Assembly: GCA_963575745.1 (NCBI GenBank)
Contig: CAUYUJ010016061.1
Coordinates: forward strand, 628,156 to 692,155
DNA: 64,000 nt
Reading direction: 5' to 3'
Origin: Prorocentrum cordatum
Taxonomy: Eukaryota; Sar; Dinophyceae; Prorocentrales; Prorocentraceae
Shown in pieces: positions 21,785 to 32,151 of the stretch. A program made the position numbers and the translations under genes. The notes beneath the pieces are model-generated. The model was not told where the DNA came from. It saw only the letters and a list, made by a program, of their open reading frames with translations, and made no database searches. The stretch's first letter is position 1. Each line of letters begins with the position of its first letter.

Positions 21785-22610
21785 TCAAATCCACGCGTGG
21801 CCTCCGCCGATCACCTCAACGGAGATTGTCGTGCCCCATGCCTTGGCGACGGCCTGGGAAGAAGCGCGAAGGTCGCCCACGGCGTCCTCGGGCGTTGAGA
21901 CCACGGCGCGGCGGAACCGGCACGCGTTCGCGGACGCGCCGTGGACCGACGCCACTTCGCATTCCAAGTCGGCCAGCGTCGTGTCCCCGATGGCGCCGAG
22001 GGCGCAGCGGAGCTTCGGTTCGGCGGGGCAGCGGCGATTCTCGAAGTGGCCATCCAAGTACGTGAGCTCGTCTGGGGCGAGCAGCATGTCCACGGTTTGG
22101 GACGCCCGAAATGGGTACGGAAAAAATGGGTACAATGCCCAACAACAAATGTTGTCCCAAACCAACAGCGGCCGCTGTTGGGCAGGCGGCCTCTTGTCTC
22201 AAATGGACCCTGGCCGCGGCGACACCGACAGCGAGCCCTGTTCAAAATTAACAGGAAGTGCTGTTGGGCATCGTACCCATGTTTTACGTACCCATTTCGG
22301 GCGTCCAAATTTGTGGACGTCCACCGAAAGGTTCCACAGGATCGGGAGGTCGCGGATTTGCTTCCCCAGACGAGTCATGCTTCGCCTTCTCCGCTGGCAC
22401 CGACATGTAGTCGGCGAGGGCCGCGCGCCATGCCATGCAGTTGACGCCGAACGCCGTGAAGGTGGGCATATCCTCCTCCACCTGACACGTTCGCGAGACC
22501 TCCCTGATCAAGACGGCCACGAAGCAGTTGTTGATGCCAACATCCACGAACACCCTTTCTGTGGTCGACCAGAGCGGTCCCAGCCACGCGCTTCTTCGGG
22601 GCGCGCTCAT
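21785..22610 (-). pseudogene. Unidentified 203-codon gene split by a MITE
   Basis: On the minus strand an ATG at 22610 opens a frame with G or C at nearly every third position, running into an inverted-repeat element at 22309. Beyond the element (22099 and down) a second, equally GC3-rich frame continues to a TGA at 21785. The halves are in different frames as they stand. The element plus one 4-bp duplication is 214 bp, and discounting it puts both halves in one frame of 204 codons including the stop. This argues that an intact single-exon gene was recently broken. The product has no domain I recognise: mixed soluble composition, no membrane helix, no signal peptide. A second ATG at 22665 opens a different frame and is less likely the start. 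Splicing out of the element seems unlikely because no AG lies near its downstream edge. Confidence 0.65.
22100..22309. mobile_element. Inverted-repeat element (MITE family M3) inside a gene
   Basis: A 210-bp element with terminal inverted repeats of about 45 bp. They begin GGACGCCCGAAATGGGTACG and contain ATGGGTAC and ATGCCCAACA on both arms. The flanks carry a 4-bp direct repeat TTTG (22096-22099 and 22310-22313), with three extra A residues at the right end. No reading frame for a transposase fits in this length. Arms agree at most positions, suggesting a young insertion. Confidence 0.85.
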
Positions 22611-23244
22611 TGTTCGCCTCGAGCTTGCGCTCACAGGCGGGGGGTCCCTTCTTGGGATTCCCCATTGTGGAAAGGAAAGTGTTGGTTTGATGGTAGCGTG
22701 GCTGAGGACGAGCAGAGGTAGCGGGAAGGAGAAAGGAGAGGGGAGAAGAACAAGACATGGGTTATGGCATGCATGGTTTGCTATGCTTCTCTCCCACTCG
22801 TTTCCTCCCGAGGCCCCCCTTCGCTTCCCATTCGCTCGCCCTCGGCAGCGGGGCAAGGAGGAAAAAGCAGCAGTGCGTAGGGAGCCAGGCGAGGAGAGCA
22901 ATGGGATGAGCGCGTAGAAAATCAAGACGCGGCTACGGAGGTGGACGAGACCAGACCAGAGCGAGGTTGGAGAGAGGTGAAGACATAAGAGTTTGGGCAG
23001 GTGGATTGTGAAGAGACGAGGGGAAGATTGTGAAGAGACGAGGGGTCGTGCAGAATTAGAGGAGGTCGCGGCGGAGAGTGATGAGAACGATGCGGACGTA
23101 CAGGCAAGCAGATGAGGGGGAGCACGGAGAAGAAAGAAGTGGAAGACATCGAACACAAGTCAAAATGTAAAATCCCTGTGGGTGAACCTATATATTTGCG
23201 TATATGTATACACCGGTACACATAATCAGACACCGATCGATACA
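22611..23244. other. Upstream region of the split gene; no other gene seen
   Basis: Includes the presumed 5' flank of the minus-strand gene that starts at 22610. The sequence GAAGATTGTGAAGAGACGAG occurs twice around 23000-23045, a short tandem duplication. Nothing else was recognised. Confidence 0.5.
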
Positions 23245-23245
23245 A

Positions 23246-23276
<31 letters not shown>

Positions 23277-23700
23277 CATCTGCTGACATGCATACATACA
23301 TACCTATATACATGCATGCATCCATACATAAGTACGCATTTACAGACAGGCATACACATATACATATACGTATGCGTATACACCAAAACAAACATAAACA
23401 TACCTATGTATATATACATATGTATAAACATACATACATGCATGCATGCATACATGCATACATATGTACATACATGCATACATGCATACATGCATGCATT
23501 CATGCATGCATGCATGCATACATGCATACATGCATGCATGCATGCATGCATGCATACATACATGCGTACATATATGCATACATACATACATACATACATA
23601 CATACATACATACATACATACATGCATGCATGCATGCATGCATGCATGCATGCATCCATGCATGCATGCATACATATATACATACATATGCATGTTTGTG
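23245..23700. repeat. CATA/CATG tetranucleotide microsatellite
   Basis: ATAC, ATGC and TATA tetramers with a twelve-base coding period give Met-His-Ala-Cys and Tyr-Ile-His strings on both strands. These frames are open because the repeat has no stop, not because they are genes. Confidence 0.95.
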
Positions 23701-23789
23701 CACATGTATCGTATTAATGTGCATAATTGGACAATGTACAATGTAAATACAACATGCTTACATACATAGTGATGTTCCAACCGTCGCCC

Positions 23790-24430
23790 GACTAATTCAG
23801 GATCCTGGTTGGGCCTTTTCGGAGTCTCTTGAGGACGTTTGCAGGCCGTCTTGTGGGCCTCCTGGGCCGTCTTGGGGCCCCCTGGTGCCGTCTTTGCTCC
23901 CCTGGGCAATCTTGGGGCTGTTCTGGGACTGTTCTGGGGGGCTGTCTTGGGGCCCTCTTGGGCTGTCTGGAGCCCCTATGAGGGCCCTCTTGGAGCGTTT
24001 TGGGGCCGTCCTGGGCCCCTCTTGGGCCGCCCTGGGTTCGTCTTGGGGCCCTCTTGGGCGCCTATTGAGTCATCTCGGAGCGACCCTGGTGGCCTCTCCG
24101 GCCGTCTCGAGCGCCCTGGAAACCGAAAAGCCGAGCACGCGAAAATGGCAGCCGAACCCAAGGAAAGCTTGTCATTGTTGCCTCCCCGGGGGCCTCCTGG
24201 GCTGTCTTCGGGCTCCCGGGGGCCATCTGGGGAGCCCGTGGGGCCGCCGAGTGGCCATCTTGGGTCCCTCTTGGGTCATCGCGGACCCATCGTGGCCGTC
24301 TCGAAAGCTCGTCGGGCACTCCTGAGGCCTCCTGGGGCCCTCCCGGGCCGTCTTGGGGCCCTCTGGGGCCGTCTTAAGCCCTCCTGGGGCGCTCGCGACC
24401 CAGCCTCCCTGGCCGAAACCGAACTTGTGC
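23790..24430 (+). mobile_element. R2 array
   Basis: Phrases GGGCCGTCTTGGGGCCC and CTCTTGGGCTGTC recur throughout. A degenerate block with GAAACCGAAAAGCCGAGCAC (24118-24138) corresponds to the block near 12187 in the R2 insert at 11.8 kb. R2 copies therefore share internal order, not only simple repeats. The tail module is not obvious. Confidence 0.7.
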
Positions 24431-26213
24431 CGGTCAGTTTTCCATGAAAAGGGAACCGGCTGTATGAGCACTCGGCGACTTATACATCTACCTCCGAAGC
24501 TAGCTCCGCGGCTGCACGGCGACGCTTGCCCGCCGCCCGGTCGCAATCCATGCCTGGGGGGGGGCGAGGAAGGCGCCACAGCCAAGTGCCCAGGGCTGTT
24601 GGTCAGGGCCATCCTCCTGGAGACCTCCCGTGAAGGGCTCCGAGGAACATGTTAAAAAATCGATGGGTTCTTGGGATTGTGACCCCTTGAGGCCATCCTG
24701 GGGGCCTCTTGGAGGGGTCTCTTGGAGGGAGCCTGGAAGCATGAGGACTGGGGTCTGGGGTCTGTGGGACTGGGAGCTGAGGCCTCTGGGATCGGGAGCT
24801 GGGGTGTCTGGGGCTGGGAGCGGGGGTCTCCGGAACTGGGAACTGGGGTCTCTTGGAAGGGCCCTCTGGGGAACTGGGGAGGGGCCAGGAGCTCTCCATG
24901 TGCGGGGGCCGAGGGCGGACTCCCAGCCATGTTCCCAGAGAGGGTTGTCCAACGGGCGCCTTTTGCGGCCTCTGTTTTGCTTGTTTTTGGCAAGGGCCGT
25001 CCTGTGCCCCCTTCTGTGTCGCTGGGGATTCAACAGGCGAGAATGGTCAGATCAGAGAACCCTCCAGCTGCTGTAAGGATTTTGGTGTCGCGAGCCATCC
25101 AAAATACCCCCAGCAGGACCTCAAGACCAGCCCCAGGGGCCATCTTGGGGCATGTTGAAGGGCGACCGTCCAGGACCTGGGAGGGCTCCGCTACACGTCA
25201 GAAGCACGGTGGCGAATTCACCAGCATTGCCTCATGGTCCAAGGCGTCGGTTGGTTCCAGTGTTTGCAGCTCCGGCGGAGGAACATGTCGAGAGTTCGGA
25301 ATACGTTTCAAGTCCCTGGCGGCCGAGAATCTGTGACTGGAGCTTGCCGCCCTCAGGAGTGCGATTGGGACGAGATTATGCTACCACTGGTTGGTCCAGA
25401 GATCTGGAGGTGGGCAGACCCTCGTGCTCCAGTTACATTCGCACTCGTGCGTCTTCGGGTCCTGAGCTGGCAGAAGGTAGTCTCTGGATCGATGTTCCAG
25501 AGGTCGCAGAGGGTGGGTTACGCAAGGATGAATGATCCAGGATGAGTAGTCCAGCAGGAAAGTACGTCTCGATTGACAATTGTTCTGGATGGATGAAGGG
25601 GAATAGTAGCGCAGGGCAGTATGTTGAACAATTCCAGTAGCCGTGCCAGTTTCACCACACCGCGTTGGCACATAGTGCGCATGAGTCTAAACCTTCCCCC
25701 TGCTCTGAAATCAATGCAACTCGTTCTCACCCTTCTCCTCCACAGATGTGTCCGTACATGTGCAGCTGGCTGCAGGTTCTAGAACGTGTCTGCCACGTAG
25801 TCTGAGTCACAGGTTGTTAACAGCTGAGATGAAGATACTGCAGCACAAGCTGGTTGTTCCATGAGATGTCCTAGCGCCACATCCTGAGAGCAGCAGCACC
25901 AGCATCGTCGTGCGTGCAATTCGGGCATGGCTTGCCACGTTTGCGCCCGTGGGTCTCTCTTCTGTGTCTCTTCCCGTCCTAGGCTGCCAGTGGAAGAGCC
26001 CGAGCGGACCCGCAACTGGATCCGCGGCTGGGTCGTTCCCGGGTGGCACTCAGAGCACATTTCGAGCGGGGGTACACAGCTGTTGCCAAGGGGCGGAGGC
26101 GGAGGGGGGACATGACAAACCATAACAAATAACAGCAACAACCACAACAACAACGTAAAGACCTCAAAGCGGAGAAGGGACGAGGAGGGAGAGCAAGAGC
26201 AACAGGTGGAGGA
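24431..26213. other. Unassigned sequence
   Basis: Mostly single-copy-like. Plus frames at about 25150-25545 are open for around 100 codons in two registers but lack domains and a consistent third-position bias. No gene is called. Confidence 0.4.
24690..24870. repeat. Minisatellite with GGGGTCTGGGACTGGGAGCT-like units
   Basis: Five or six imperfect units of about 30 bp with GGGAGC(T/G)G and GGGGTCT cores. It is transcribable but shows no coding signature. Confidence 0.6.
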
Positions 26214-27193
26214 ATGAGGAGGAGGAGGAGGAGGAGGAGGAGGAGGAGGAGGAGGAGGCAAAAAGGGGAGGAGGGATAGGATGGAGGGAGAGGGAGGAAG
26301 GGGGGGCGAGAGGAGGAGGAGGAGGAAAAGGAGGAGGGGGAGGTGAGGGATGTGAAGAGGGGAGGGCAGGAGGAGGAGGAGGCGGAGGGGGAGGAGGAGG
26401 AGGAGGAGGAGGAGGAGGAGGAGGAGGAGGAGGAGGAGGAGGAGGAGGAGGAGAGGAGGAGCAGGAAGGAGGAGGAGGAGGAGGAGGAGAAGGAGGAGGA
26501 GGAGGAGGAAGAAGAGGGAGGAGGAGGAGGAGGAAAAGGAGGAGGAGGAGAAGAAGAATAAGGAACCTGAAGAACGCGAGGTGGGGAGGGTGTGAGAGAC
26601 CCGAGGTGGGGAGGGTGTGGAGGACCCGCAGGTCAGGAGGTGGCCGAGACCAGGAGCGCGGCCGAGGGATAAGGACGCGGGGGGGGGCGGGGCTGAGATC
26701 CACCGGAGGAGCCCAGACCCGCCCCACCCCCCGACCGTGAGGACGGCGAGGACGACCCCACACCACGACGGGCAGGGGAGGCGCCGTCGAGGAGAACAGT
26801 GTGCAGGAAGGGGACGGCAGGCGCGCACGCCAGGCGGCGAGGCCCACACCGTCTCCCACAAGAGGTGGAGGAGCGGAGTAGGAGGAGAGAGGAGGAGGAG
26901 GAGGAGGAGGAGGAGGAGGAGGAGAGGAGGAGGAGGAGGAGGAGGAGGGAGGAGGAGAGGGAGGAGGAGAAGGAGAAGAGGAGGAGAGGAGGGAAGAGAG
27001 GAGGAGGAAGAGGAGAGGAGGAGAGCGGAGGAGAGGAGGGAGGAGGAGGAACAGGAGGAGGAGGGAGAGGAGGAGGAGGAGGAGGAGGAGGAGGAGGAGG
27101 AGGAGGAGGAGGAGGAGGAGAAGGAGGAGGAGGAGGAGGAGGAGGAGAAGAGAGGAGAAGAGAGGAGGAGGAGGAGGAGGAGGAGGAGGAGGG
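26214..27193. repeat. Two GGA microsatellites around a GC-rich shard
   Basis: GGA tracts at 26214-26560 and 26881-27193 are separated by a 17-bp-core minisatellite (GAGGTGGGGAGGGTGTG, 26580-26625) and a GC-rich spacer. The right tract ends in GACCAGTGCAAACCCAAGG, nearly the same flank as the GGA tract ending at 35627 (GACCAGAGCAAACCCAGGA). The tracts probably belong to dispersed units. Confidence 0.9.
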
Positions 27194-27469
27194 ACCAGTG
27201 CAAACCCAAGGCACATCAACGGTGTTGCAATGAGCCGTCCCTTCAGGCTCCCTCTTCACAGGTGCCAGTAACAGTGTATGTTCATTACTGGAGGCCCCCT
27301 GTTGGAAGACGACCGTCTGATACTCTTTGATCGTGCCACAGCACCATTCCTGCGGCCTCAACTTCGCGAGTCAGCGTTACGGTTACGTCCTGACGATCAC
27401 GACTCATCCCAGAACAGCAATCCTGGGATTTGCACCAAACGATTGTTTGAAGTTGGTGCAAAACGTGTC

Positions 27470-27950
27470 AGACCAATGTGCGCGACGTCAAGGCGAGAGC
27501 CACATTTTGAAAGCCGTCTGTCATCCATCCGTGGAACGTTTGCAGCTTGTAAGAACGAATGTGCACGGCGCTGAGGCGACAGCCACAGATTGAAAACGGC
27601 CCGCCCTCCATCTGTGGAGCTCGTGCAAGTGTGTTAGCACGAATGTGCGCGGCCGTAAGGTGAGAGCCACACTTGGAAAACGGCCCGCCCCCCATCCGTG
27701 AAGCTCCTGCAAACTTTTGGGACAAGCGTGCGCGGCGCGGAGGCGACAGCGGCATTTTGAAAACGGCCCGCCCTCCGCCCGTGAAGCTTCTTGCAGACTT
27801 TTAGGACGAATGTGCCCGGCGCTCCGGCGACAGCCATACTTTGAGAACGCCCCGCCCTCCGCCCGTGAAAGTGCTGCAAAGTTCGAGCTTCAGTGGTGAA
27901 GGAGTCTCAGGCGAAACGCCCGGCCCGCCCTGCTGACACGTTCCAGGGTG
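27470..27950 (-). repeat. Tandem family R4, minus orientation
   Basis: Four units of about 84-95 bp with GAATGTGCGCGGCG, GAGAGCCACA and AAAACGGCCCGCCC, the reverse complement of the array at 9 kb. The right edge carries the conserved terminus (GAGCTTCAG..CTCAGGCGAAACGCC, then GGCCCGCCCT), also present at 51.6 kb and inverted at 9008. Confidence 0.85.
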
Positions 27951-27974
27951 CCACAGTGACGAGTGATTCATAAA

Positions 27975-28260
27975 GAGGATGGAGGGAGGAGGGAGGAGGG
28001 AAGAGCGAGGAGGAAGGAGGAGGAGAAAGGAGGAAGGAGGGAGGAAGGACGAGGAGGAGGAGAAGGGAGGAGGAGGAGGACGAGGAGGAGGAGAAGGGAG
28101 GAGGAGAAGGGAGGAGGAGGAGGAGGAGGAGGAGGAGGAGGAGAGGAGGAGGGGCACGAGGAGGAGAGAGGAGGAGGAGGAGGCGGAGGAGGAGGAGGAG
28201 GAGGAGGAGGAGGAGGAGGAGGAGGAGGAGGAGGAGGGGGGGGGGGGAAGGAGGGAGGGA
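27975..28260. repeat. GGA microsatellite
   Basis: GGA triplets, imperfect at the left, grade into poly-G and GGGA repeats at 28235-28270. No gene. Confidence 0.95.
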
Positions 28261-29120
28261 GGGAGGGAGGACAGAGGAGTAAGGGGAGGGAGGTGCCAAA
28301 AAAATTAGTTTGGGGCCCCTTTCTGGCGCTGGGAAGGTCCAGCGCAGCTCGGGATCGGCTCTTGGATGCGACTGGAAGCACACAGAGGCCCCTGGAGGCC
28401 CAGAAAGAGGAGAAAGCGGAGGAAGAAAAAGAAGAAGTTGACGGAGACGAAGACGGAGACGAAGACGAAGGCAAAGAGGGCATCAAACAGAACATCGAAA
28501 TGCTCATGCTCTGTAGCCATCGACCTCCGAGGCTCGAGGGTCGAGGGCGTACCCCGTCGGCTTCTTCCCGCAAGGATCCTCACACTCGTCGTGGCGTGGG
28601 CTGCGCGGTGCGACGGCTCCGTTGGGGAGAGGTTTCGGTCTTGGATGCGCGGTGGTTGCCAGGTTCTGCTGCCTTCCCAGCCTGCTCCCCAAACAGCTGT
28701 TGCATTTCGGGGCCCTTACCTGCTCGCCCCTGAACTGCGAGGAAATCTCGAGCGAGAGCGCGATCAGCATGCGAGGAAGTCTCGGGCGCGAGCGGTTGTG
28801 ATTGTAGTCTGGGGGCCCAGCAGCACAGCTTGAGCCCGAAGACTTCCCTTCACGAAGAAATTCTGCGAGCGCCCAGGAGGGCACACCAATTGAAAACACA
28901 GTGGGCACGCAGGGGAAATCAACAGTAATCATTGTGCAGTTCTGGCGATCGCTTTCCGAATGCCTAAACGCTTGGATTTAGGTACCAAGGCCGATCCTCC
29001 AGAAGTGTCCTGGAGTGCGTTCTGGCCCAGATCTCGAAGCAGATCAAGCCGCTGCGATGAGGGCGCTCCATCCAGGAGGACAACAGAGGCCAAAAATCGC
29101 CCGCAACCGCGAACCTCGCT
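28261..29120. other. Unassigned sequence
   Basis: GC-moderate DNA with a short A/G-rich block (28405-28480) giving Lys/Glu-rich frames. No convincing gene. Confidence 0.4.
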
Positions 29121-29124
29121 CCCG

Positions 29125-29475
29125 AGATTCAGGAGGGGAAAGAACACACAGACACAATGAATCGTCGATCCCCGAGAAAATACGGTAGAGGGAAACAATT
29201 GCTGAACACTCCCCCGCCCCCCCAAACTCATTGTTGGCACGCGCGGGGGAGACTGCGGTCGAAGTGCATCTCATCAGACCCACCGCCAACTTTGAACATT
29301 GGGGGGAGGGGGAGGTGTTGACGGATGAGTGTGGCATGTGTTCGCTAACTTGTTCCGAGGCCCGTATGGGAAAATATGGGAGGTGGGGGGGAGGACAAAA
29401 ACCCAGAAAATAGAGGAAGATATGAGGAATCCTGCTTATTTGTGTGTATTTGTTTCTGTGTCCCAGGGCCCCTTC
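29125..29475 (+). repeat. Dispersed repeat R5, copy 1, split
   Basis: The left half (AGACACAATGAATCGTCGAT, 29150-29170) and right half (GGGAAAATATGGGAGGTGGG, 29369-29388; TTGTGTGTATTTGTTTCTGT, 29440-29459) match the continuous copies at 29835-30015 (inverted) and 32335-32490. About 165 bp of foreign sequence lies between the halves. Confidence 0.7.
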
Positions 29476-29479
29476 ACAG

Positions 29480-29834
29480 ATGTTTCCTCGCGACGCTCGG
29501 AGGCCTGGGCGGGCGAGGCTTCGGGCCTGCGCGCAGACAGCCCTCCCCCCCGCCCGGGCAGTCCCGGCCGGCCTCAGCGGGGCCCCCCGAGTAGCCCCAG
29601 CCGGCCTCAGCAGGCCCCCCGAGTAGTCTTCGGGTGCGGCAAAGAGGGGAGGGGGGGGGGAAGAGGGGGGGGGGGGGGGATGACGAGGGGGGGGGGGATA
29701 TCATGGCGGGGGCCATGATAGTTCCCCAGATGTCATGGCGCCTCTTCTTGTTTCATCACGTTTCTGGCCCCCCCGCTGGGCCGCGCACATACCGCCGGTC
29801 ATGATCTGCACCCCCCCTTCTTGGACACCCCCCT
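29480..29834. other. R6 fragment and G-rich sequence
   Basis: Contains the R6 phrase GGCCTCAGCAGGCCCCCCGAG (29598-29620 region) and several poly-G runs (29640-29700). No gene. Confidence 0.5.
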
Positions 29835-30015
29835 CGTGTGAAGGAGCCCCGGGACACACAAATAAACACACACAATTCAAAAGCTCCCCCATACTTTTCC
29901 CATATTTTCTGGGTTTTTTTTGTCTTTCCCCCCCCACTTCCCATATTTTCCCATATATTCTCTGGGGAATCGACGATTCATTGTGTCTGTGTGTGTTTCT
30001 TCCTTCCTGATCGTG
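29835..30015 (-). repeat. Dispersed repeat R5, copy 2, inverted
   Basis: Reverse complement of R5: CTTCCCATATTTTCCCATAT, GAATCGACGATTCATTGTGT. With copy 1 it forms an inverted pair about 400 bp apart. Confidence 0.75.
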
Positions 30016-30248
30016 GCCGCTCCCGAGAGCAGCCCCAGCCGGCCTCGACAGGCCCCCCCGAGCAGCCCGGGGCGGCCTCAGCACGCCGAGCCCGGGGCGC
30101 GGAGAGCGCCCCGGGGGGGCGCCGCGGGAGGCAGCGCCGGGGCGTGCAGATGCCCTCCCGGGCTGTTCGGGAGGCCTGGCGAGGCCAGCGGGGACGCCTC
30201 GGGGGGCCTGCCGCGGTCCGCCGGGCCTGCCTGGGGGGGGGGGGGGGG
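30016..30248 (+). repeat. Dispersed repeat R6
   Basis: AGCCCCAGCCGGCCTCGACA, GGGGCGGCCTCAGCACGCCG and GGGGCGCGGAGAGCGCCCCG match 48905-49065 (CTCGACCCTGGGGCGCAGAG region) and partly 29555-29640. Confidence 0.65.
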
Positions 30249-30452
30249 CCGCCTGCGCGCCGCCCGAGAAGCCTTTTCCAAGCTGGGCCTCCCTGGGAGG
30301 CGAAGTGGCGAGGGAAAAGGACCAACGCCGCGAGGGATCGCGCCCGGGGGGGGGCCGCCTGCGCGCCGCCCGAGAAGCCTTTTCCAACCTGGGCTTCCCT
30401 GGGATGCGAAGCTGCGAGAAAAAGGACCAACGCCGCGAGGGATCGCGCCGGA
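30249..30452. repeat. 106-bp tandem duplication
   Basis: CCGCCTGCGCGCCGCCCGAG begins at 30249 and again at 30355, and the two units agree at most positions through GAGGGATCGCGCC. A recent local duplication. Confidence 0.9.
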
Positions 30453-30607
30453 GCCCCAGGCCGAAGCTTGCTGCAGCGCTTCTCGGCCCGGATGGAGCTG
30501 CGATGGCCCCCGGGCCCGAAGCTGGGCGAAGACGCCTGGTGAGGAAGTGCAGCGCTCGGATCTGAGGGCTCCAGGCCTCCGAGATGGTGTCGGAGCAGAT
30601 GTTACTC

Positions 30608-30753
30608 GCCTCGAACTTATCCCTATCCCTAAGATTGAAACGCCAAAAGGCGATGACAATCTTAGGGATGCGCCCTCAAAAGATACGGGAATCCCTAAGA
30701 TTGGCATCGTGACGAGGAGATGCCCAGCATAGGGATAGGGATATGTTCCAGGC
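30608..30753. mobile_element. Inverted-repeat element M4
   Basis: The ends GCCTCGAACTTATCCCTATC / GATAGGGATATGTTCCAGGC are inverted repeats with about two mismatches in 24. Inside, ATCCCTAAGATTG (30626-30638) pairs with CAATCTTAGGGAT (30657-30669) and recurs directly at 30691-30703, so the element can fold in two ways. No target duplication was seen. Confidence 0.7.
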
Positions 30754-30759
30754 TGGTAA

Positions 30760-30939
30760 AGATGGGGTCGGAGGATCGCGCCGCGTCGCCGATGCATCGC
30801 CGATGCTGCTCGATGTGGGGCCCGATCTGCTTCACGTCGCCGTCGCCGATGCATCGCCGACGTCGACGATGCATCGCCGGTGCATCACCGATGCATCGCC
30901 GATGTATCGGCGATGCGGCGCGATCCTCCGACCCCATCT
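30760..30939. mobile_element. Foldback element FB, copy 1
   Basis: Arms AGATGGGGTCGGAGGATCGC and GATCCTCCGACCCCATCT enclose repeated GATGCATCGCCGATG phrases, themselves palindromic at ATGCAT. The interior (CTCGATGTGGGGCCCGATCT) matches copy 2 at 31941-32151. The right end abuts the target duplication of the M2 element at 30944. Confidence 0.85.
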
Positions 30940-30943
30940 AGGA

Positions 30944-31138
30944 TTAAGTCGGGCCTGTCCCCCTACAGGGGGATTTTCGCCGAAAAAATTACAAATACCT
31001 ACGAAATAGTCCAAAAATGATCCAAAAATAGTATGGGGATTATTTTTTGAGTCTTGTTTGACCTTCTTGGGGTATTTTTGGGGCTATCTTTTTTCCTTCC
31101 GTCGAGAATCCCCCTGTAGGGGGACACGCCCGACTTAA
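30944..31138. mobile_element. Inverted-repeat element M2, complete copy
   Basis: A 195-bp element with terminal inverted repeats starting TTAAGTCGGGC and including GTCCCCCTACAGGGGGAT. It is flanked by an 8-bp direct repeat ATCTAGGA (30936-30943 and 31139-31146). The interior is A/T-rich with repeated CCAAAAAT phrases. Partial copies lie at 11673-11805 and 14050-14088. An 8-bp duplication is typical of hAT or P-like transposases, but the ends are not diagnostic, so the superfamily is left open. Confidence 0.9.
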
Positions 31139-31155
31139 ATCTAGGAGGCCTCGAA

Positions 31156-31334
31156 TTAAGGGGCGAAGAACGGTATAAAATAATTTGTTTCGCCGTCGAG
31201 GACACCTGCCCCAGGGCGGCTGGAAAGTTTCTACCCTTACGGTGGCACCGTGGGGGTATAAACTTTCCAGCCGCCCAGGGACAGGCGCCCCCGACAGCGA
31301 AAAAGTTTATCTTATACCGTTCTTCGCCCCTTAA
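31156..31334. mobile_element. Inverted-repeat element M5
   Basis: A 179-bp foldback with arms of about 80 bp beginning TTAAGGGGCGAAGAACGGTA and carrying GGCGGCTGGAAAGTTT on both sides. It is flanked by a 5-bp direct repeat TCGAA (31151-31155 and 31335-31339). Only about 20 bp at the centre are unpaired. It lies 17 bp from M2. Confidence 0.9.
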
Positions 31335-31345
31335 TCGAAGGGTTC

Positions 31346-31500
31346 CTTCCCCCCCGCGGCCCGCCCGAGGTCGACTTCAACTTCTGCCGGGGCGCGGCGC
31401 AGGGCAGCACGGGCATGCGGAGGGCCGGCCTCCGCACGCCGGTGGAGGTGCGCAGCACGCCGCTGGGCACCTGCCTCAAGGAGCGCGCTCGCGCCAAATT
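31346..31500 (+). other. Exon-like shard between M5 and a microsatellite
   Basis: A plus-strand frame of about 46 codons (roughly 31365-31502), containing EVDFNFCRGAAQGSTGM, has G or C at nearly every third position. It is bounded by the M5 insertion on the left and a TCC tract on the right. It probably is or was coding, but no product can be named. Confidence 0.3.
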
Positions 31501-31660
31501 TGGGTCCTCCTCCTCCTCCTCCTCCTCCTCCTCCTCCTCCTCCTCCTCCTCCTCCTCCTCCTCCTCCTCCTCCTCCTCCCTCCTCCCCCTCCTCCTCCCT
31601 CCCTATCCTCCTCCTCCTCCTCCCTCCCTCCTCCGCCTCCGCCTCCGCCTCCTCCTCCTT
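31501..31660. repeat. TCC microsatellite
   Basis: Nearly perfect TCC triplets to about 31580, then CCCTCC and CCTCCG variants. Confidence 0.95.
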
Positions 31661-31721
31661 GGGCACCTACCTCTCTCTCTCTCTCTCGGGCGTGCGTCGG
31701 CGGTGGCGAGGAATCTCGAGG

Positions 31722-31832
31722 CCTCCCAGATGGTGTCCGTGCAGCTGGGGTCGGAGGATCTCGCCGTCTCGTCGATGCATCGGCGATGCGGCGCGATCCT
31801 CCGGCCCCAGCTACTCGGACCCCGTCCAGGAG
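31722..31832. mobile_element. Foldback element FB, shortest copy
   Basis: AGCTGGGGTCGGAGGATCTC and GCGATCCTCCGGCCCCAGCT are inverted around the palindrome GATGCATC. Outer flanks CCTCCCAGATGGTGTCCG / CGGACCCCGTCCAGGAGG extend the pairing. Compared with copies 1 and 2 the whole interior is missing. Confidence 0.8.
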
Positions 31833-31940
31833 GCCTCTATCTCTCTGTGTCTCTTTCTCTCTCTCGGGCGTGCGCCAGCGGTGGCGAGGAATCTGGCTGT
31901 TTCCCGAAGAAGATCTGGAGGCCCGATCTATTCTAGGCCG

Positions 31941-32151
31941 CCTAGATGGGGTCCGAGTAGATGGGGTCGGTGGTCGCGCCGCATCGCCGATGCATCGGCG
32001 ATGCGGCTCGATGTGGAGCCCGATTGTCTCCACGCTGGCGTCGCCGATCCATCGCCGATGTCGCCGTTGCATCGCCGATACATCCGTGATCGCCGATGTA
32101 TCGGCGATGCGGCGCGATCCCCCGACCCCATCGACTCAGACCCCATCTAGG
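31941..32151. mobile_element. Foldback element FB, copy 2
   Basis: A 211-bp foldback with arms CCTAGATGGGGTCCGAGTAG and CTCAGACCCCATCTAGG, about 46 paired bases. The interior CTCGATGTGGAGCCCGATTG matches copy 1. The phrase CCCGAAGAAGATC(T/C)GGAGGC recurs on both sides (31900-31925 and 32162-32187), marking a larger direct duplication around the element. Confidence 0.85.

Noticed and set aside
22375-22758. Start of the split gene at the ATG at 22665
   Set aside because: That frame leaves the GC3-rich register within about 30 codons and would need a frameshift, whereas the ATG at 22610 opens the correct frame directly.
23245-23746. Met-His-Ala-Cys / Tyr-Ile-His rich frames on both strands
   Set aside because: A 4-bp repeat gives a 12-base coding period without stops in every frame; there is no unique sequence within the frames.
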